Below the pieces are notes generated by a model, which was not told the DNA's origin, did not search any database, and saw nothing but the letters and a program-made list of their open reading frames with translations. From positions 1 through 44,962 of the forward strand of contig JBAQLV010000003.1 of NCBI GenBank assembly GCA_049302185.1: DNA of 44,962 bases. The letters run 5' to 3'. Shown here in pieces: positions 15,436-23,691 of this stretch (within the stretch, counting starts at the first letter, position 1; every line of letters starts with the position of its first letter). Source of the DNA: UBA1546 sp049302185 (GTDB lineage: Bacteria; Nitrospirota; Thermodesulfovibrionia; Thermodesulfovibrionales; UBA1546). The position numbers and the translations under genes are program-made.

Positions 15436-17122
15436 CTTTGTTTTCACCCCCTGTATTTTCCTTTAGTTTAACATCAATTATCCTTCCGTCAAAAAGTTCA
15501 ATCACCTCTTTTACTGCGGGGTCTGTCAGAACTTTATCCTTCAGGTCTTTTTTACGGATTATTTTCTTTGTCAGGATATCTATTTTAAGTTTTGCAGGAG
15601 TCTTAAGAATATCCGAGGCTATCTTCTCTATCAAATGAGAATTCTTCCTTATAGGCTCTGCAAAAAGCTCTGCCTCATTGCTGTTAAAGGTCAGTGTCAG
15701 GACATTTTCTTTGAGTAAAGGCATTGCCTGTGAAAGCTTTGATGTAATCCTCGGGTCATCAATCTTTTCTCTAATCGCAGTCAATAAAGAACTGCCGTCA
15801 AGTGGAGTTGAAGGTTGAGCGTCTTTTTGAGAAGATTCATGATGCGTGATACCCCCCTTTAATTCCCCCCTTACTAAGGGGGGATAGAGGGGGGTTTTAT
15901 CCTGTGTCGTGTGCCCTGCATCCTGCATCTTGTCCTGCTTACTAATTTCTGACTGTTCTGCTTTACGCGCCGAAGGCAACGGCATCCCCTTCATGAGCGC
16001 ATCTATATTCTCTATCGCCTCTTGCACAGGTTTAAGCGTGCTTAAAAAGCTTATCCTTATCAGCGACATTTCAAGACTGAGCCTCGGCGAGAATGAAGAA
16101 CGGACATCCAGTTCAGCCTTGGCCATTTCTGAAAGCATAAGGGTAAGCAGGTCAGGTGAAATCTTCGGCAGTATCCTACTGACTATTTTTATCTCATCCT
16201 CGCTAAGTTCAAGTATCTCTTCGGGTTTCTTTACAAACTTTGCGATAAGCAGATTTCTGAAAAATTCCACAAGGTCTTTTGCAAAAGACTTGAGGTCAGC
16301 CCCCTTATCAACCAGTTCGGATATAACGTTGATAATCTTTTCCCTGTCGCCGTCAATAACAGCAGATGAAACTTCTGCAAGCATACCGATATCTGCTATG
16401 CCGAGAAGGTCTTTTACTCCGTCTGCGTCTATTTCCGAAGAAAACGCTGTCACCTGATCAAGTATTGTAAGGGAATCCCTCATGCTTCCGTCAGCGGCAC
16501 GCGCCACCATTCCTATAGCGGAATCAGAGATTTTTATGTCTTCCGATGATGCTATATGCCTTACCCTTTCTTTTATCTTTTGCGCTGATATGCGCCTGAA
16601 AGGAAGATGCTGGCACCTTGAAAAAATGGTCGCAGGTATTTTTCTTGGGACTGTTGTCGCCAACACAAAGACTGCATGTGGAGGCGGTTCCTCAAGTGTC
16701 TTTAAAAGGGCATTGAATGCAGAGGGTGAAAGCATGTGCGCTTCATCTATGATATAAATCTTGTACCTGCCTCCAAGAGGGGTATATTTAACGCCCTCTC
16801 TCAAATCCCTTATGTCTTCAACGCTGTTATTTGATGCGCCGTCTATTTCAAGGACAGCAATTGATGTGCCGTCCTTCACAGCCGTGCATGATGCGCATGT
16901 GCCGCATGGTGACGGTGTCGGCCCGTTTTCGCAATTAAGCGCCTTTGCAAGTATCCTTGCAGTGGATGTTTTCCCTACGCCTCTGGGCCCTGAGAATATA
17001 TAGGCATGCGCAATCTTTTTCTGTGAGATGGAGTTTTTCAGGATTCGGATAATAGGCTCCTGTCCTACGAGGTCATCAAACCCCTGAGGCCTCCATTTTC
17101 TTGCAAGTACTAAATAGCTCAT
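15428..17122 (-). CDS. dnaX: DNA polymerase III subunit gamma/tau
   Basis: 564 aa. The clamp-loader AAA+ domain is complete: Walker A GPRGVGKTSTARILAKAL, zinc cysteines (C64, and CGTCASC), DEAH in IIDEAHMLS, sensor 1 LATT and an SRC arginine finger in TIFSRCQHLPFRR. Domain III follows to about residue 370, then a variable tail. Residues about 397-430 (KMQDAGHTTQDKTPLYPPLV and onwards) are written by an inserted composite repeat (15835-15933) that also occurs in cobC in the same frame. The insertion lies in the flexible linker before the C-terminal tau part, where it should be tolerated. Confidence 0.95.
   Translation of the reverse strand: MSYLVLARKWRPQGFDDLVGQEPIIRILKNSISQKKIAHAYIFSGPRGVGKTSTARILAKALNCENGPTPSPCGTCASCTAVKDGTSIAVLEIDGASNNSVEDIRDLREGVKYTPLGGRYKIYIIDEAHMLSPSAFNALLKTLEEPPPHAVFVLATTVPRKIPATIFSRCQHLPFRRISAQKIKERVRHIASSEDIKISDSAIGMVARAADGSMRDSLTILDQVTAFSSEIDADGVKDLLGIADIGMLAEVSSAVIDGDREKIINVISELVDKGADLKSFAKDLVEFFRNLLIAKFVKKPEEILELSEDEIKIVSRILPKISPDLLTLMLSEMAKAELDVRSSFSPRLSLEMSLIRISFLSTLKPVQEAIENIDALMKGMPLPSARKAEQSEISKQDKMQDAGHTTQDKTPLYPPLVRGELKGGITHHESSQKDAQPSTPLDGSSLLTAIREKIDDPRITSKLSQAMPLLKENVLTLTFNSNEAELFAEPIRKNSHLIEKIASDILKTPAKLKIDILTKKIIRKKDLKDKVLTDPAVKEVIELFDGRIIDVKLKENTGGENKDV
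15835..15933. repeat. Composite repeat (heptamers + C-rich palindrome) inside dnaX
   Basis: Read on the minus (coding) strand: AGGATGCAGG-type heptamers, then CCCCCCTCTATCCCCCC, TTAGTAAGG, GGGGAATTAAAGGGGGG, then a second heptamer-like arm with CATCATGAATC. The same parts in the same order and orientation to the reading frame occur in cobC (24621-24717). Confidence 0.9.
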
Positions 17123-17310
17123 AGTTTCATTTTAACAAAAAGATACATGCAGACAGGGCACAGCATCTTCGCTCATTCTCGCTCCGATAAAATCGGGACT
17201 CCGAGGTTTTGCCCGCTTTTATATCAATATGCTCCTGTATGAATTGCAGGCAAAAAAACCGCTCAAATACTATACCCTGCCTGCTTTAATATCGTCAGCT
17301 TTTTGTCTTT

Positions 17311-17425
17311 CTGCAGCCAGGGGACAACTTGCTGCGGCACCCAGAGTAAATGTTTACCACTGCTTCCTTCCGGACCTGGTGGGGTTCACATCCCTCTGCT
17401 GCGCAGGGCCATCCCCCGGCTGCAG
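17311..17425 (-). ncRNA. ffs: Signal recognition particle RNA (4.5S, small bacterial type)
   Basis: The minus strand carries the SRP RNA apical signature CAGGTCCGGAAGGAAGCAG with the GGAA tetraloop and asymmetric loop. It is flanked by complementary arms ending in CTGCAGCC (5', 17418-17425) and GGCTGCAG (3', 17311-17318). About 115 nt. It binds Ffh and guides ribosomes making membrane proteins. Its place between tRNA-Ser and dnaX is a common arrangement. Confidence 0.95.
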
Positions 17426-17497
17426 GAAAACAGTGATTAGTAATTTGTATTTAACAATTAAGCAATTCAGTGAACTAATCACTATTCACTGTAGTTA

Positions 17498-17588
17498 TGG
17501 CGGAGAGGCAGGGATTTGAACCCTGGGTGCGGGATTAGCGCACACACGATTTCCAGTCGTGCACCTTCGGCCTCTCGGTCACCTCTCC
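17498..17588 (-). tRNA. tRNA-Ser (anticodon GGA)
   Basis: 91-nt class II tRNA on the minus strand. Acceptor GGAGAGG pairs with CCTCTCC; the anticodon arm CACGA-CTGGAAA-TCGTG gives anticodon GGA (UCC/UCU codons); a long variable arm follows; the T arm contains GGTTCAAATCC; CCA is encoded. Confidence 0.96.
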
Positions 17589-17777
17589 AGAGATTAAAAG
17601 TATTTGAATTTTAACTGATAAGACGGGGTTTAAGCAACTTAGGGAAAAAGTTTATATTGAGCGTTGCGCCCCGCAACACGCAAGGGATTTCCGTCAAAGG
17701 CGCCTGCTTATCCGCAGGTATTAGAAGTCAAAACTATTAACGAGTTACAGGGGAAATAAACAGAGGAACCGATGGTA

Positions 17778-18086
17778 TTAACGGGCTGCTGCGCGCCGTC
17801 CCGTTGAATGACTCGTAAGATGCTTCTTCGGCTCAAATTTCAGGGGGTATTTTTCGGGATTTTCAAGATTGTCAATTTCTAAGTCAACGTCCAAGTCTGG
17901 CCAGTATAAATGATAGCCATGAAGCAACTGAACGTTTTGTATGGAGCGCAGTGTTTGGTTTTTAAAATAAGGATAATCCTTATAGCTCAGAAAGTATTCT
18001 TTTTCTTTTACAAAAATCCAAATTCCGAAAGGCGTTATGTTTTCAACGCTTACCGAAATGCCCTTGCCATGCTTTAATGATTTCAT
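17778..18086 (-). CDS. DUF2442 family protein
   Basis: 102 aa, ATG 18086 with AGAGGAG upstream. The core NITPFGIWIFVKEKEYFLSY, DYPYFK and LLHGYHLYWPDLDVDLEID is the DUF2442 pattern. Paired with a DUF4160 protein, this is a frequent toxin-antitoxin-like arrangement, though activity has not been clearly shown. The C-terminal HLTSHSTGRRAAAR is unlike the family and probably comes from readthrough into unrelated DNA. It overlaps the DUF4160 gene by 44 nt. Confidence 0.85.
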   Translation of the reverse strand: MKSLKHGKGISVSVENITPFGIWIFVKEKEYFLSYKDYPYFKNQTLRSIQNVQLLHGYHLYWPDLDVDLEIDNLENPEKYPLKFEPKKHLTSHSTGRRAAAR

Positions 18087-18285
18087 TTTTATGCTCCTCT
18101 ACAATTTTTTGAATCTCGTTCAGCTTTCTTGGATTCAACCCATGCGATACAGCCAATGACACTATGGGTTCTATCCAAAATTTGGCTTCTCCAGCTTCGC
18201 ATGTTACATGAATATGGATTCTATCCTCCTCATTTGAAAGGAAATAAAATCTATATCCCTTTTCCCTGAAAATTGAAGGACTCAT
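18043..18285 (-). CDS. DUF4160 family protein
   Basis: 80 aa: SPSIFREKGYRFYFLSNEED, RIHIHVTCEAGEAKFWIEP and a C-terminal helix with IVEEHKNEIIKAW. This is the complete DUF4160 domain. It overlaps and precedes a DUF2442 gene, the usual gene pair; the pair resembles type II toxin-antitoxin modules in size and coupling. Function unproven. Confidence 0.88.
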   Translation of the reverse strand: MSPSIFREKGYRFYFLSNEEDRIHIHVTCEAGEAKFWIEPIVSLAVSHGLNPRKLNEIQKIVEEHKNEIIKAWQGHFGKR

Positions 18286-18599
18286 CTTTCTACAATTTAA
18301 AACAATTTATTCTTTTTTGCAATCAGTCAATCCGTTGTCTGTTGTTTAATGACTTAAATCAGCTGTGCTGCTAAGATATACGGGATGTGGAGCTAATATA
18401 AATAAGAGGAATGTTTTATCAGATGCAGTATTAGCAATCTAACCTCAAAATTATTCCTCCTTACACATAACATTATATTTTATGACGCATGCGTCTTTTT
18501 ACAAAATTCTATGGGAAATCGCAGGTTGAGTCAAGCGAAATCTACAGCCTTCGTTACGAATTAATTATCTTGAACTTATAAAACGAACACACTGACATG
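18286..18599. other. Gene-free stretch with a possible minus-strand promoter
   Basis: AT-rich spacer of 314 nt before gatB. On the minus strand TATAAT (18472-18477) lies 6 nt after the perfect palindrome GACGCATGCGTC (18484-18495) and is followed by AAGGAGG. This could be a promoter and operator for the DUF4160/DUF2442 pair, but no good -35 is present and the leader would be about 170 nt. Confidence 0.35.
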
Positions 18600-20027
18600 T
18601 CAAGCAAGTTTCTTCTTCACAATCTCATTCACAATCTGCGGATTTGCCTTGCCTTTTGTGAGCTTCATAATCTGCCCCACAAAGAAGCCCAAGAGTTTTT
18701 CGTCACCTACCTTAAACCTCTCAACCTCTTTTGGATTCTTTGAAATCACCTCATCAACAGCCTTTTCTATCGCTGATTCATCGCTTATCTGAACAAGGCC
18801 TTTTTCTTTTACTATTGTTTCAGCATCTTTGCACGTTTTATACATCTCCTCAAACACAGTCTTTGCAATCTTTCCGCTTATTGTGCCATTGTCCATGAGC
18901 TTGAGCATCTCAGCAAGCTGTTTTGGTTTTAACTGGCATTCCTCTATGGATTTATTATCTTCATTCAGGAGTTTTGTCAGCTCACCCATAATCCAGTTTG
19001 CCACTGCCTTTGGCTGTCCGCCTGACTTTACTGCCTCTTCAAACCACTCAGCAAGAATTTTCTCGGATGTCAACAAATCCGCATCGTATTCAGGCAATCC
19101 GTATTCAGATGCAAATCTTTTGCTTTTGGCATCAGGAAGCTCAGGCAAAGATGCCTTAATCTCATCAATCCATTTCTGCTCAACTGTTATAGGCACAAGG
19201 TCTGGTTCAGGGAAATAACGATAGTCATGCGCCTCTTCCTTGCCGCGCATGGATTCTGTAATTCCTTTGTTTGAATCCCAGAGCCTTGTCTCCTGAATGA
19301 CCTTCCTGCCTTCTTCAATAACTTTAATCTGGCGTTTTATTTCGTATTCAAGCGCCTTTTCAACAAATTTAAATGAATTGATGTTCTTGACCTCTGCTCT
19401 TGTTCCGTATTCTTTTTGTCCAACAGGCCTGATGGATACATTTGCATCGCATCTTAAGGAGCCCTGCTCCATGTTCCCATCGCATACTCCGAGATACCTC
19501 AGGATTGCCCTGAGTTTTTTCATGTATTCCGCTGCCTCTTTCGGCGTCCTTATATCAGGTTCCGAAACAATCTCCATGAGCGGAATGCCTGCCCTGTTAA
19601 GGTCAACAAAACTGTAGTTCCCTGCACCCTCGTGTATGTTTTTCCCTGCATCCTCTTCCATGTGAATCCTTGTTATGCCGATTCTTCTAATCTCAGCATC
19701 AACAATAATCTCAACATAACCATGCTCGCATATCGGAAGTTCAAACTGGCTTATCTGATATCCTTTTGGAAGATCGGGATAGAAATAATTCTTCCTTGCA
19801 AATCGGCTATATGTTGAAATCCTGCAGTTAGTTGCCAAACCTGTCTTTATTGCGAACTCTATGGCTTTTTTATTTAGGACAGGTAAAACTCCGGGCATGC
19901 CTATGCATACAGGGCATGTCTGAGTATTCGGTTCAGAGCCGAATTTTGTGGAGCACCCGCAGAATATCTTACTGTCCGTCAGCATCTGTGCATGAACTTC
20001 AAGACCTATTACCGCTTCGTATTTCAT
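18600..20027 (-). CDS. gatB: Asp-tRNA(Asn)/Glu-tRNA(Gln) amidotransferase subunit B
   Basis: 475 aa, full length. GLEVHAQMLTDSKIFCGCST with CPVCIGMPG (zinc cysteines), HMEEDAGKNIH and the C-terminal YqeY-like tail (QIMKLTKGKANPQIVNEIVK) are all present. GatB phosphorylates the mischarged tRNA's side chain and, with GatA-derived ammonia, makes Gln-tRNA or Asn-tRNA. ATG overlaps the gatA stop by 4 nt, so the two are coupled. gatC is not in this window. Confidence 0.96.
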   Translation of the reverse strand: MKYEAVIGLEVHAQMLTDSKIFCGCSTKFGSEPNTQTCPVCIGMPGVLPVLNKKAIEFAIKTGLATNCRISTYSRFARKNYFYPDLPKGYQISQFELPICEHGYVEIIVDAEIRRIGITRIHMEEDAGKNIHEGAGNYSFVDLNRAGIPLMEIVSEPDIRTPKEAAEYMKKLRAILRYLGVCDGNMEQGSLRCDANVSIRPVGQKEYGTRAEVKNINSFKFVEKALEYEIKRQIKVIEEGRKVIQETRLWDSNKGITESMRGKEEAHDYRYFPEPDLVPITVEQKWIDEIKASLPELPDAKSKRFASEYGLPEYDADLLTSEKILAEWFEEAVKSGGQPKAVANWIMGELTKLLNEDNKSIEECQLKPKQLAEMLKLMDNGTISGKIAKTVFEEMYKTCKDAETIVKEKGLVQISDESAIEKAVDEVISKNPKEVERFKVGDEKLLGFFVGQIMKLTKGKANPQIVNEIVKKKLA

Positions 20028-21478
20028 AAATTAGGCTTCCTCTTATGCCAGTCTGTTGATTGTTCATAAGCGTATGCTGCTTTCAGAATGCTCGCCTCGT
20101 CAAAGTGCTTCCCGATAATCTGCAATCCAATTGGAAGATTGCCGGAGGTGAATCCGCACGGTATTGAGATTGCAGGTATGCCTGCAAGGTTTACAGAGAT
20201 CGTGAATATGTCAGAGAGATACATCTGCAGCGGGTCTTCTGTCTTTTCTCCTGATTTAAACGCCGCTGTCGGAGATGTGGGTGTGACAATCATATCAACG
20301 CTATTAAACGCTTTTTCAAAATCCGTTTTTATCAATGTCCTTGCCTGCTGCGCCTTTTTGTAATAAGCATCATAATAACCAGAGGAAAGCGCGTATGTTC
20401 CAAGCATTATCCTTCTTTTCACCTCAGCCCCGAATCCCTGCGCCCTTGTGTTCATATATATTTCCATCAGGTCTTTGCCTTCTGCCCTGAAGCCGTATTT
20501 AACACCGTCATATCTCGCAAGATTGGATGATGCCTCTGATGTTGCAAGCACATAGTATGTTGCAACTGCATATTCAGTACGCGGAAGCGATATATCGACA
20601 GGGATTGCGCCGAGGGATTCGAGCTTCTTTATAGCAGTTTTAACGGATTCCTCTATTTCCCTGTCCATTCCCTTAATAAAATATTCCTTTGGAATACCTA
20701 TCTTTAACCCTTTAATTTCGTTTCCCAGTACTTTTGTAAAATCAGGGACAGCAATAGGCGCTGATGTGGAATCAAAAGGGTCTTTTCCTGAGATTATGTT
20801 CAGCAGTATTGCGGAGTCTTTTACATTTTTTGTTATGGGGCCTATCTGGTCTAATGATGATGCAAATGCAACAAGTCCGTATCTTGAAACCCTTCCGTAA
20901 GTAGGCTTTAACCCTACCACGCCGCACAATGCCGCTGGCTGCCTTATTGAGCCGCCTGTGTCGGAACCGAGAGCGGCAATACATTCATCTGCTGCAACCG
21001 CTGCTGCAGAGCCTCCGCTTGAACCGCCCGGAATTCTTTCAATATCCCATGGATTTCTTGTTGTGAAGAAACCTGAATTCTCAGTTGACGAACCCATTGC
21101 AAATTCATCAAGGTTTGTCTTTCCGATGAGTATGTATCCATTTTCACTTAGCCTTGACGTTACAGCGCTCTCATAAGGCGGGATAAAGTTTTCGAGGATT
21201 TTTGACGAACAGGTAGTGCGTATGCCTTTTGTGCACATGTTGTCCTTAATTGCAACCGGAATGCCCTGAATGGTCAAAGACCTGCCTTCATTTATCTGCT
21301 TTTGAGCAGCATCAGCCATCTCATAAGCCTTATCTTTTGACAAAGTGATAAATGCCTTTACTTTACTATCAACAGATTCGATCCTCTGATATATGGAATT
21401 CAGAAGTTCCTTTGCAGTGATTTTTCTTTTATCAAGCAGTTCCCTTGCTTCAGAAATGCTAAGCCTATAAAGTTCCAA
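20024..21478 (-). CDS. gatA: Asp-tRNA(Asn)/Glu-tRNA(Gln) amidotransferase subunit A
   Basis: 484 aa, full-length amidase. The Ser-cisSer-Lys triad is visible in PVAIKDNMCTKG (Lys), GGSSGGSAAAVAA and GSDTGGSIRQPAA. GatA hydrolyses glutamine and channels ammonia to GatB. The start is TTG 21478 (MELYRLSISEARELL), with GAGGGG only a few nt upstream; there is no usable in-frame ATG before the conserved helix. The gene lies back to back with the cobalamin riboswitch locus. Confidence 0.96.
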   Translation of the reverse strand: MELYRLSISEARELLDKRKITAKELLNSIYQRIESVDSKVKAFITLSKDKAYEMADAAQKQINEGRSLTIQGIPVAIKDNMCTKGIRTTCSSKILENFIPPYESAVTSRLSENGYILIGKTNLDEFAMGSSTENSGFFTTRNPWDIERIPGGSSGGSAAAVAADECIAALGSDTGGSIRQPAALCGVVGLKPTYGRVSRYGLVAFASSLDQIGPITKNVKDSAILLNIISGKDPFDSTSAPIAVPDFTKVLGNEIKGLKIGIPKEYFIKGMDREIEESVKTAIKKLESLGAIPVDISLPRTEYAVATYYVLATSEASSNLARYDGVKYGFRAEGKDLMEIYMNTRAQGFGAEVKRRIMLGTYALSSGYYDAYYKKAQQARTLIKTDFEKAFNSVDMIVTPTSPTAAFKSGEKTEDPLQMYLSDIFTISVNLAGIPAISIPCGFTSGNLPIGLQIIGKHFDEASILKAAYAYEQSTDWHKRKPNL

Positions 21479-21553
21479 TTTCCCCTCTTGGCAATTAGTT
21501 TTACAAGTTTAGCATAGAGAACTGAAAGACATCCAGAACATAACCCCTTGCTT

Positions 21554-21582
21554 TTTTGATTCGTTTGCTGTAACACTATAAA
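21554..21582 (+). promoter_or_regulatory. Candidate promoter of the first cobalamin operon
   Basis: TATAAA (21577-21582) with TTTTGA 17 nt upstream, directly before the riboswitch. Moderate match only. Confidence 0.35.
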
Positions 21583-21585
21583 TAG

Positions 21586-21770
21586 TTCGGGTGCTAAAAA
21601 GGCTTAATAGGGAATCCTGTTAAATTCAGGAGCGGTCCCGCCGCTGTAATCCCGATTCCGATTGTTTGATTGGAATTAAAGCCTTTGCCGGTAATATGCC
21701 ACTGTCCCGATATATCGGGATGGGAAGGCTGGCAAAGGTCGGGAGAGCCAGAAGACCTGCCTGTGAACGA
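21586..21770 (+). promoter_or_regulatory. Cobalamin riboswitch (first)
   Basis: All core elements of the B12 aptamer are present in order: GGTGCTAAAAAGGCTTAATA, GGGAATCCTG, the box AGCGGTCCCGCCGCTGTAAT, a variable arm with CACTG...TGGGAAG, and the 3' GAGCCAGAAGACCTGCC. The arm contains TCCCGATATATCGGGA, identical to that in the second riboswitch. Binding of adenosylcobalamin is expected to favour the downstream terminator and switch off cobU and following genes. Confidence 0.95.
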
Positions 21771-21777
21771 CAGTTGT

Positions 21778-21819
21778 AAGTGAATAGTCTAAGAAATTTT
21801 TACTATTCACTATTCACTG
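21778..21819. repeat. TTCACTA heptamers within the riboswitch expression platform
   Basis: AGTGAATAGT and ACTATTCACTATTCACTG form an inverted pair between the aptamer's 3' end and the AAAAGCCTTT segment that could pair back to AAAGGCTT at the 5' side. The heptamer repeat has therefore been inserted into the regulatory RNA. Confidence 0.8.
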
Positions 21820-21885
21820 AAAAGCCTTTCCGTGGAGGAAGGTGGGGATGAAACGACTCGTAGAGGATGAAGTAAATCAGGGTGC

Positions 21886-21925
21886 AATCCTCTCGTCAGC
21901 AGCAATGCGGCGAGAGGATTTTTTA
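21886..21925 (+). terminator. Riboswitch-controlled intrinsic terminator
   Basis: AATCCTCTCG pairs with CGAGAGGATT across 15 nt and runs into a T tract. GAGGAT at 21863-21868 can pair with ATCCTC of the 5' arm as an anti-terminator. It sits between the aptamer and cobU. Confidence 0.85.
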
Positions 21926-21943
21926 TTTTATGGGGGGGGTAAA

Positions 21944-22498
21944 TTGATAACATTCATCATCGGCGGAGCAAGAAGCGGAAAAAGTTCGTTTGCCCTGAAT
22001 CTCGCTAACAATTACACCTCAGCTAAAGAGGGGGTTCGTGGGGGAGACGAAATCTCCCCCACGCCCAAGAAGGCGTATATTGCAACAGCACAGGCGCTGG
22101 ATGATGAAATGAAAGAGAGAATTGAAAAACATAAAAAAGAGCGTCCTTCTGACTGGATAACTTTTGAGGAACCAGTGAATATTGCCGCCTTAATAAAAGA
22201 TATTCAGGACAAATACGATATAATCCTTTTTGATTGCCTGACATTGTGGTTATCTAACCTGATGTTAAACAATTTGGATTTGGATATGGAAAAAGAAATA
22301 GATTTATTTTGCAGTTCACTGTTCACTGTTCACTGTTCACTGTTCATTGTCTCTAACGAGGTCGGGATGGGGATTGTCCCTGACAATGAACTGTCAAGGA
22401 GATTCAGGGATTTATCAGGTTATTTAAACCAGAAGGTTGCTGAGATCGCTGATGAGGTGTATCTTGTGACCGCAGGAATACCGATAAAAATAAAATAA
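21944..22498 (+). CDS. cobU: Adenosylcobinamide kinase / guanylyltransferase
   Basis: 184 aa from TTG 21944 (reads ITFIIGGARSGKSSFAL after the initiator). This matches the family start and has a G8 run as ribosome site; a longer frame from 21842 would run through the terminator and is rejected. P-loop GGARSGKSS, guanylyl-accepting His in RIEKHKKERP and FDCLTLWLSNLML are present. CobU phosphorylates and GMP-activates adenosylcobinamide. Residues about 124-136 (SSLFTVHCSLFTVHC) are a TTCACTG heptamer array inserted in frame just before the conserved IVSNEVGMG strand. Confidence 0.93.
   Translation: MITFIIGGARSGKSSFALNLANNYTSAKEGVRGGDEISPTPKKAYIATAQALDDEMKERIEKHKKERPSDWITFEEPVNIAALIKDIQDKYDIILFDCLTLWLSNLMLNNLDLDMEKEIDLFCSSLFTVHCSLFIVSNEVGMGIVPDNELSRRFRDLSGYLNQKVAEIADEVYLVTAGIPIKIK
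22313..22350. repeat. TTCACTG heptamer array in cobU
   Basis: Five tandem TTCACTG-type units in frame, translated as the 7-residue period SLFTVHC. Confidence 0.9.
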
Positions 22499-22507
22499 CC
22501 GTTTTTT

Positions 22508-22580
22508 GTCATTCCCGCGCAGGCGGGAATCCAAAGTTTTTAAATAAGGCGTTGGATTCCGTATCAAGTGCGGAATGACA
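22508..22580. repeat. GTCATTCCCGC inverted repeat
   Basis: GTCATTCCCGC-GCAGGCGGGAATCC at the left and GGATTCCGTATCAAGTGCGG with AATGAC at the right, in the cobU-cobT gap. Same family as 29026, 34014 and 42698. Confidence 0.85.
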
Positions 22581-22608
22581 AATTTAAAAACCTTACAAGG
22601 GGGCACGA

Positions 22609-23664
22609 ATGGATTTACTAAATACAACCTTAAACATCATCAAACCAATAAACAAAGAATGGCATGACATTGCCCAGAAACATCTTGATAATCTCACAAA
22701 GCCTCCCGGAAGTCTCGGAAGGCTTGAGGAGTTTGCAAGAATGCTTGTAGCCATGACAGAAAATAAAAAACCGATGCTGGATAAAAAAGTTGTCTTTACC
22801 TTTGCCGGCGACCACGGTGTAACCGAAGAAGGGGTCTCGGCATATCCAAAAGAAGTAACACAGCAGATGGTGTTTAATTTTCTAAGAGGCGGCGCAGGGA
22901 TAAATGTGCTTGCGCGACACGCAGGCGCTGATGTTATCGTTGTGGATATCGGCGTTGACCATGATTTCGGAGAACTCGATGGTCTTATAAATTTAAAGGT
23001 AATAAACGGCACAAAGAACTTTGCAAAAGAGCCTGCGATGACAAGGGATAACGCTGTCAGATGCATTGAGACAGGAATTGAGCTTGCTAATGGATATGCA
23101 AAGAAAGGCTATAAGATATTCGGCACAGGCGATATGGGAATCGGCAACACAACACCGTCAAGCGCCATTGCATCTGTTCTTACAGGCAGGCCTGTTTCAG
23201 GAGTAACCGGAAAAGGCACAGGGATAACTGATGAATCATTGCAAAGGAAAATTAGAGTCATTGAAAAAGGCATTAACCTAAACAAGCCAAACCCTAAGGA
23301 TGCGATAGATGTGCTTGCAAAGGTCGGCGGCGCAGAGATCGGAGGCATTGCAGGGTTAATACTCGGCGCAGCCTCAAACAGGATTCCGGTTGTGATTGAC
23401 GGATTCATATCAACTGCAGGCGCATTAATCGCCTATTGCATTGAACCCAAAGTTAAGGATTACATATTCGCAGCGCATAATTCCGTTGAAATAGGGCATA
23501 AGGTAATGCTTGATAAAATGGGGCTATCGCCGATACTTGATTTGAATTTAAGGCTCGGTGAAGGAACAGGAGCAGCGCTTGCAATGCTCATGATAGAGGC
23601 CGGACTGAAGATATATAAAGAAATGGCGACATTCGGCGAGGCAGGGGTTTCAGAAAAAGCTTAG
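22609..23664 (+). CDS. cobT: Nicotinate-nucleotide-dimethylbenzimidazole phosphoribosyltransferase
   Basis: 351 aa, full length and repeat-free. Signature KPPGSLGRLEEFA, TFAGDHGVTEEGVSAYP, GDMGIGNTTPSSAI and the C-terminal catalytic Glu in LRLGEGTGAALAM are present. It makes alpha-ribazole phosphate from 5,6-dimethylbenzimidazole (or another base) for the lower ligand. No DMB-synthesis genes (bzaA-F or bluB) are seen in the window, so the base may be imported, made elsewhere or be another azole. AAGGGGG precedes the ATG. Confidence 0.97.
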   Translation: MDLLNTTLNIIKPINKEWHDIAQKHLDNLTKPPGSLGRLEEFARMLVAMTENKKPMLDKKVVFTFAGDHGVTEEGVSAYPKEVTQQMVFNFLRGGAGINVLARHAGADVIVVDIGVDHDFGELDGLINLKVINGTKNFAKEPAMTRDNAVRCIETGIELANGYAKKGYKIFGTGDMGIGNTTPSSAIASVLTGRPVSGVTGKGTGITDESLQRKIRVIEKGINLNKPNPKDAIDVLAKVGGAEIGGIAGLILGAASNRIPVVIDGFISTAGALIAYCIEPKVKDYIFAAHNSVEIGHKVMLDKMGLSPILDLNLRLGEGTGAALAMLMIEAGLKIYKEMATFGEAGVSEKA

Positions 23665-23691
23665 AGTCCAGAGTTAGGAGTTGCGGGCAAA

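Noticed and set aside
18484..18495. GACGCATGCGTC followed by TTTTT as a plus-strand terminator
   Set aside because: No plus-strand gene precedes it and the palindrome leaves no realistic loop; more likely an operator palindrome.
21842..21943. N-terminal extension of cobU from ATG 21842
   Set aside because: It would be translated across the riboswitch terminator hairpin; CobU proteins begin at the ITFIIGGARSGKS region, and TTG 21944 has a G-rich ribosome site.
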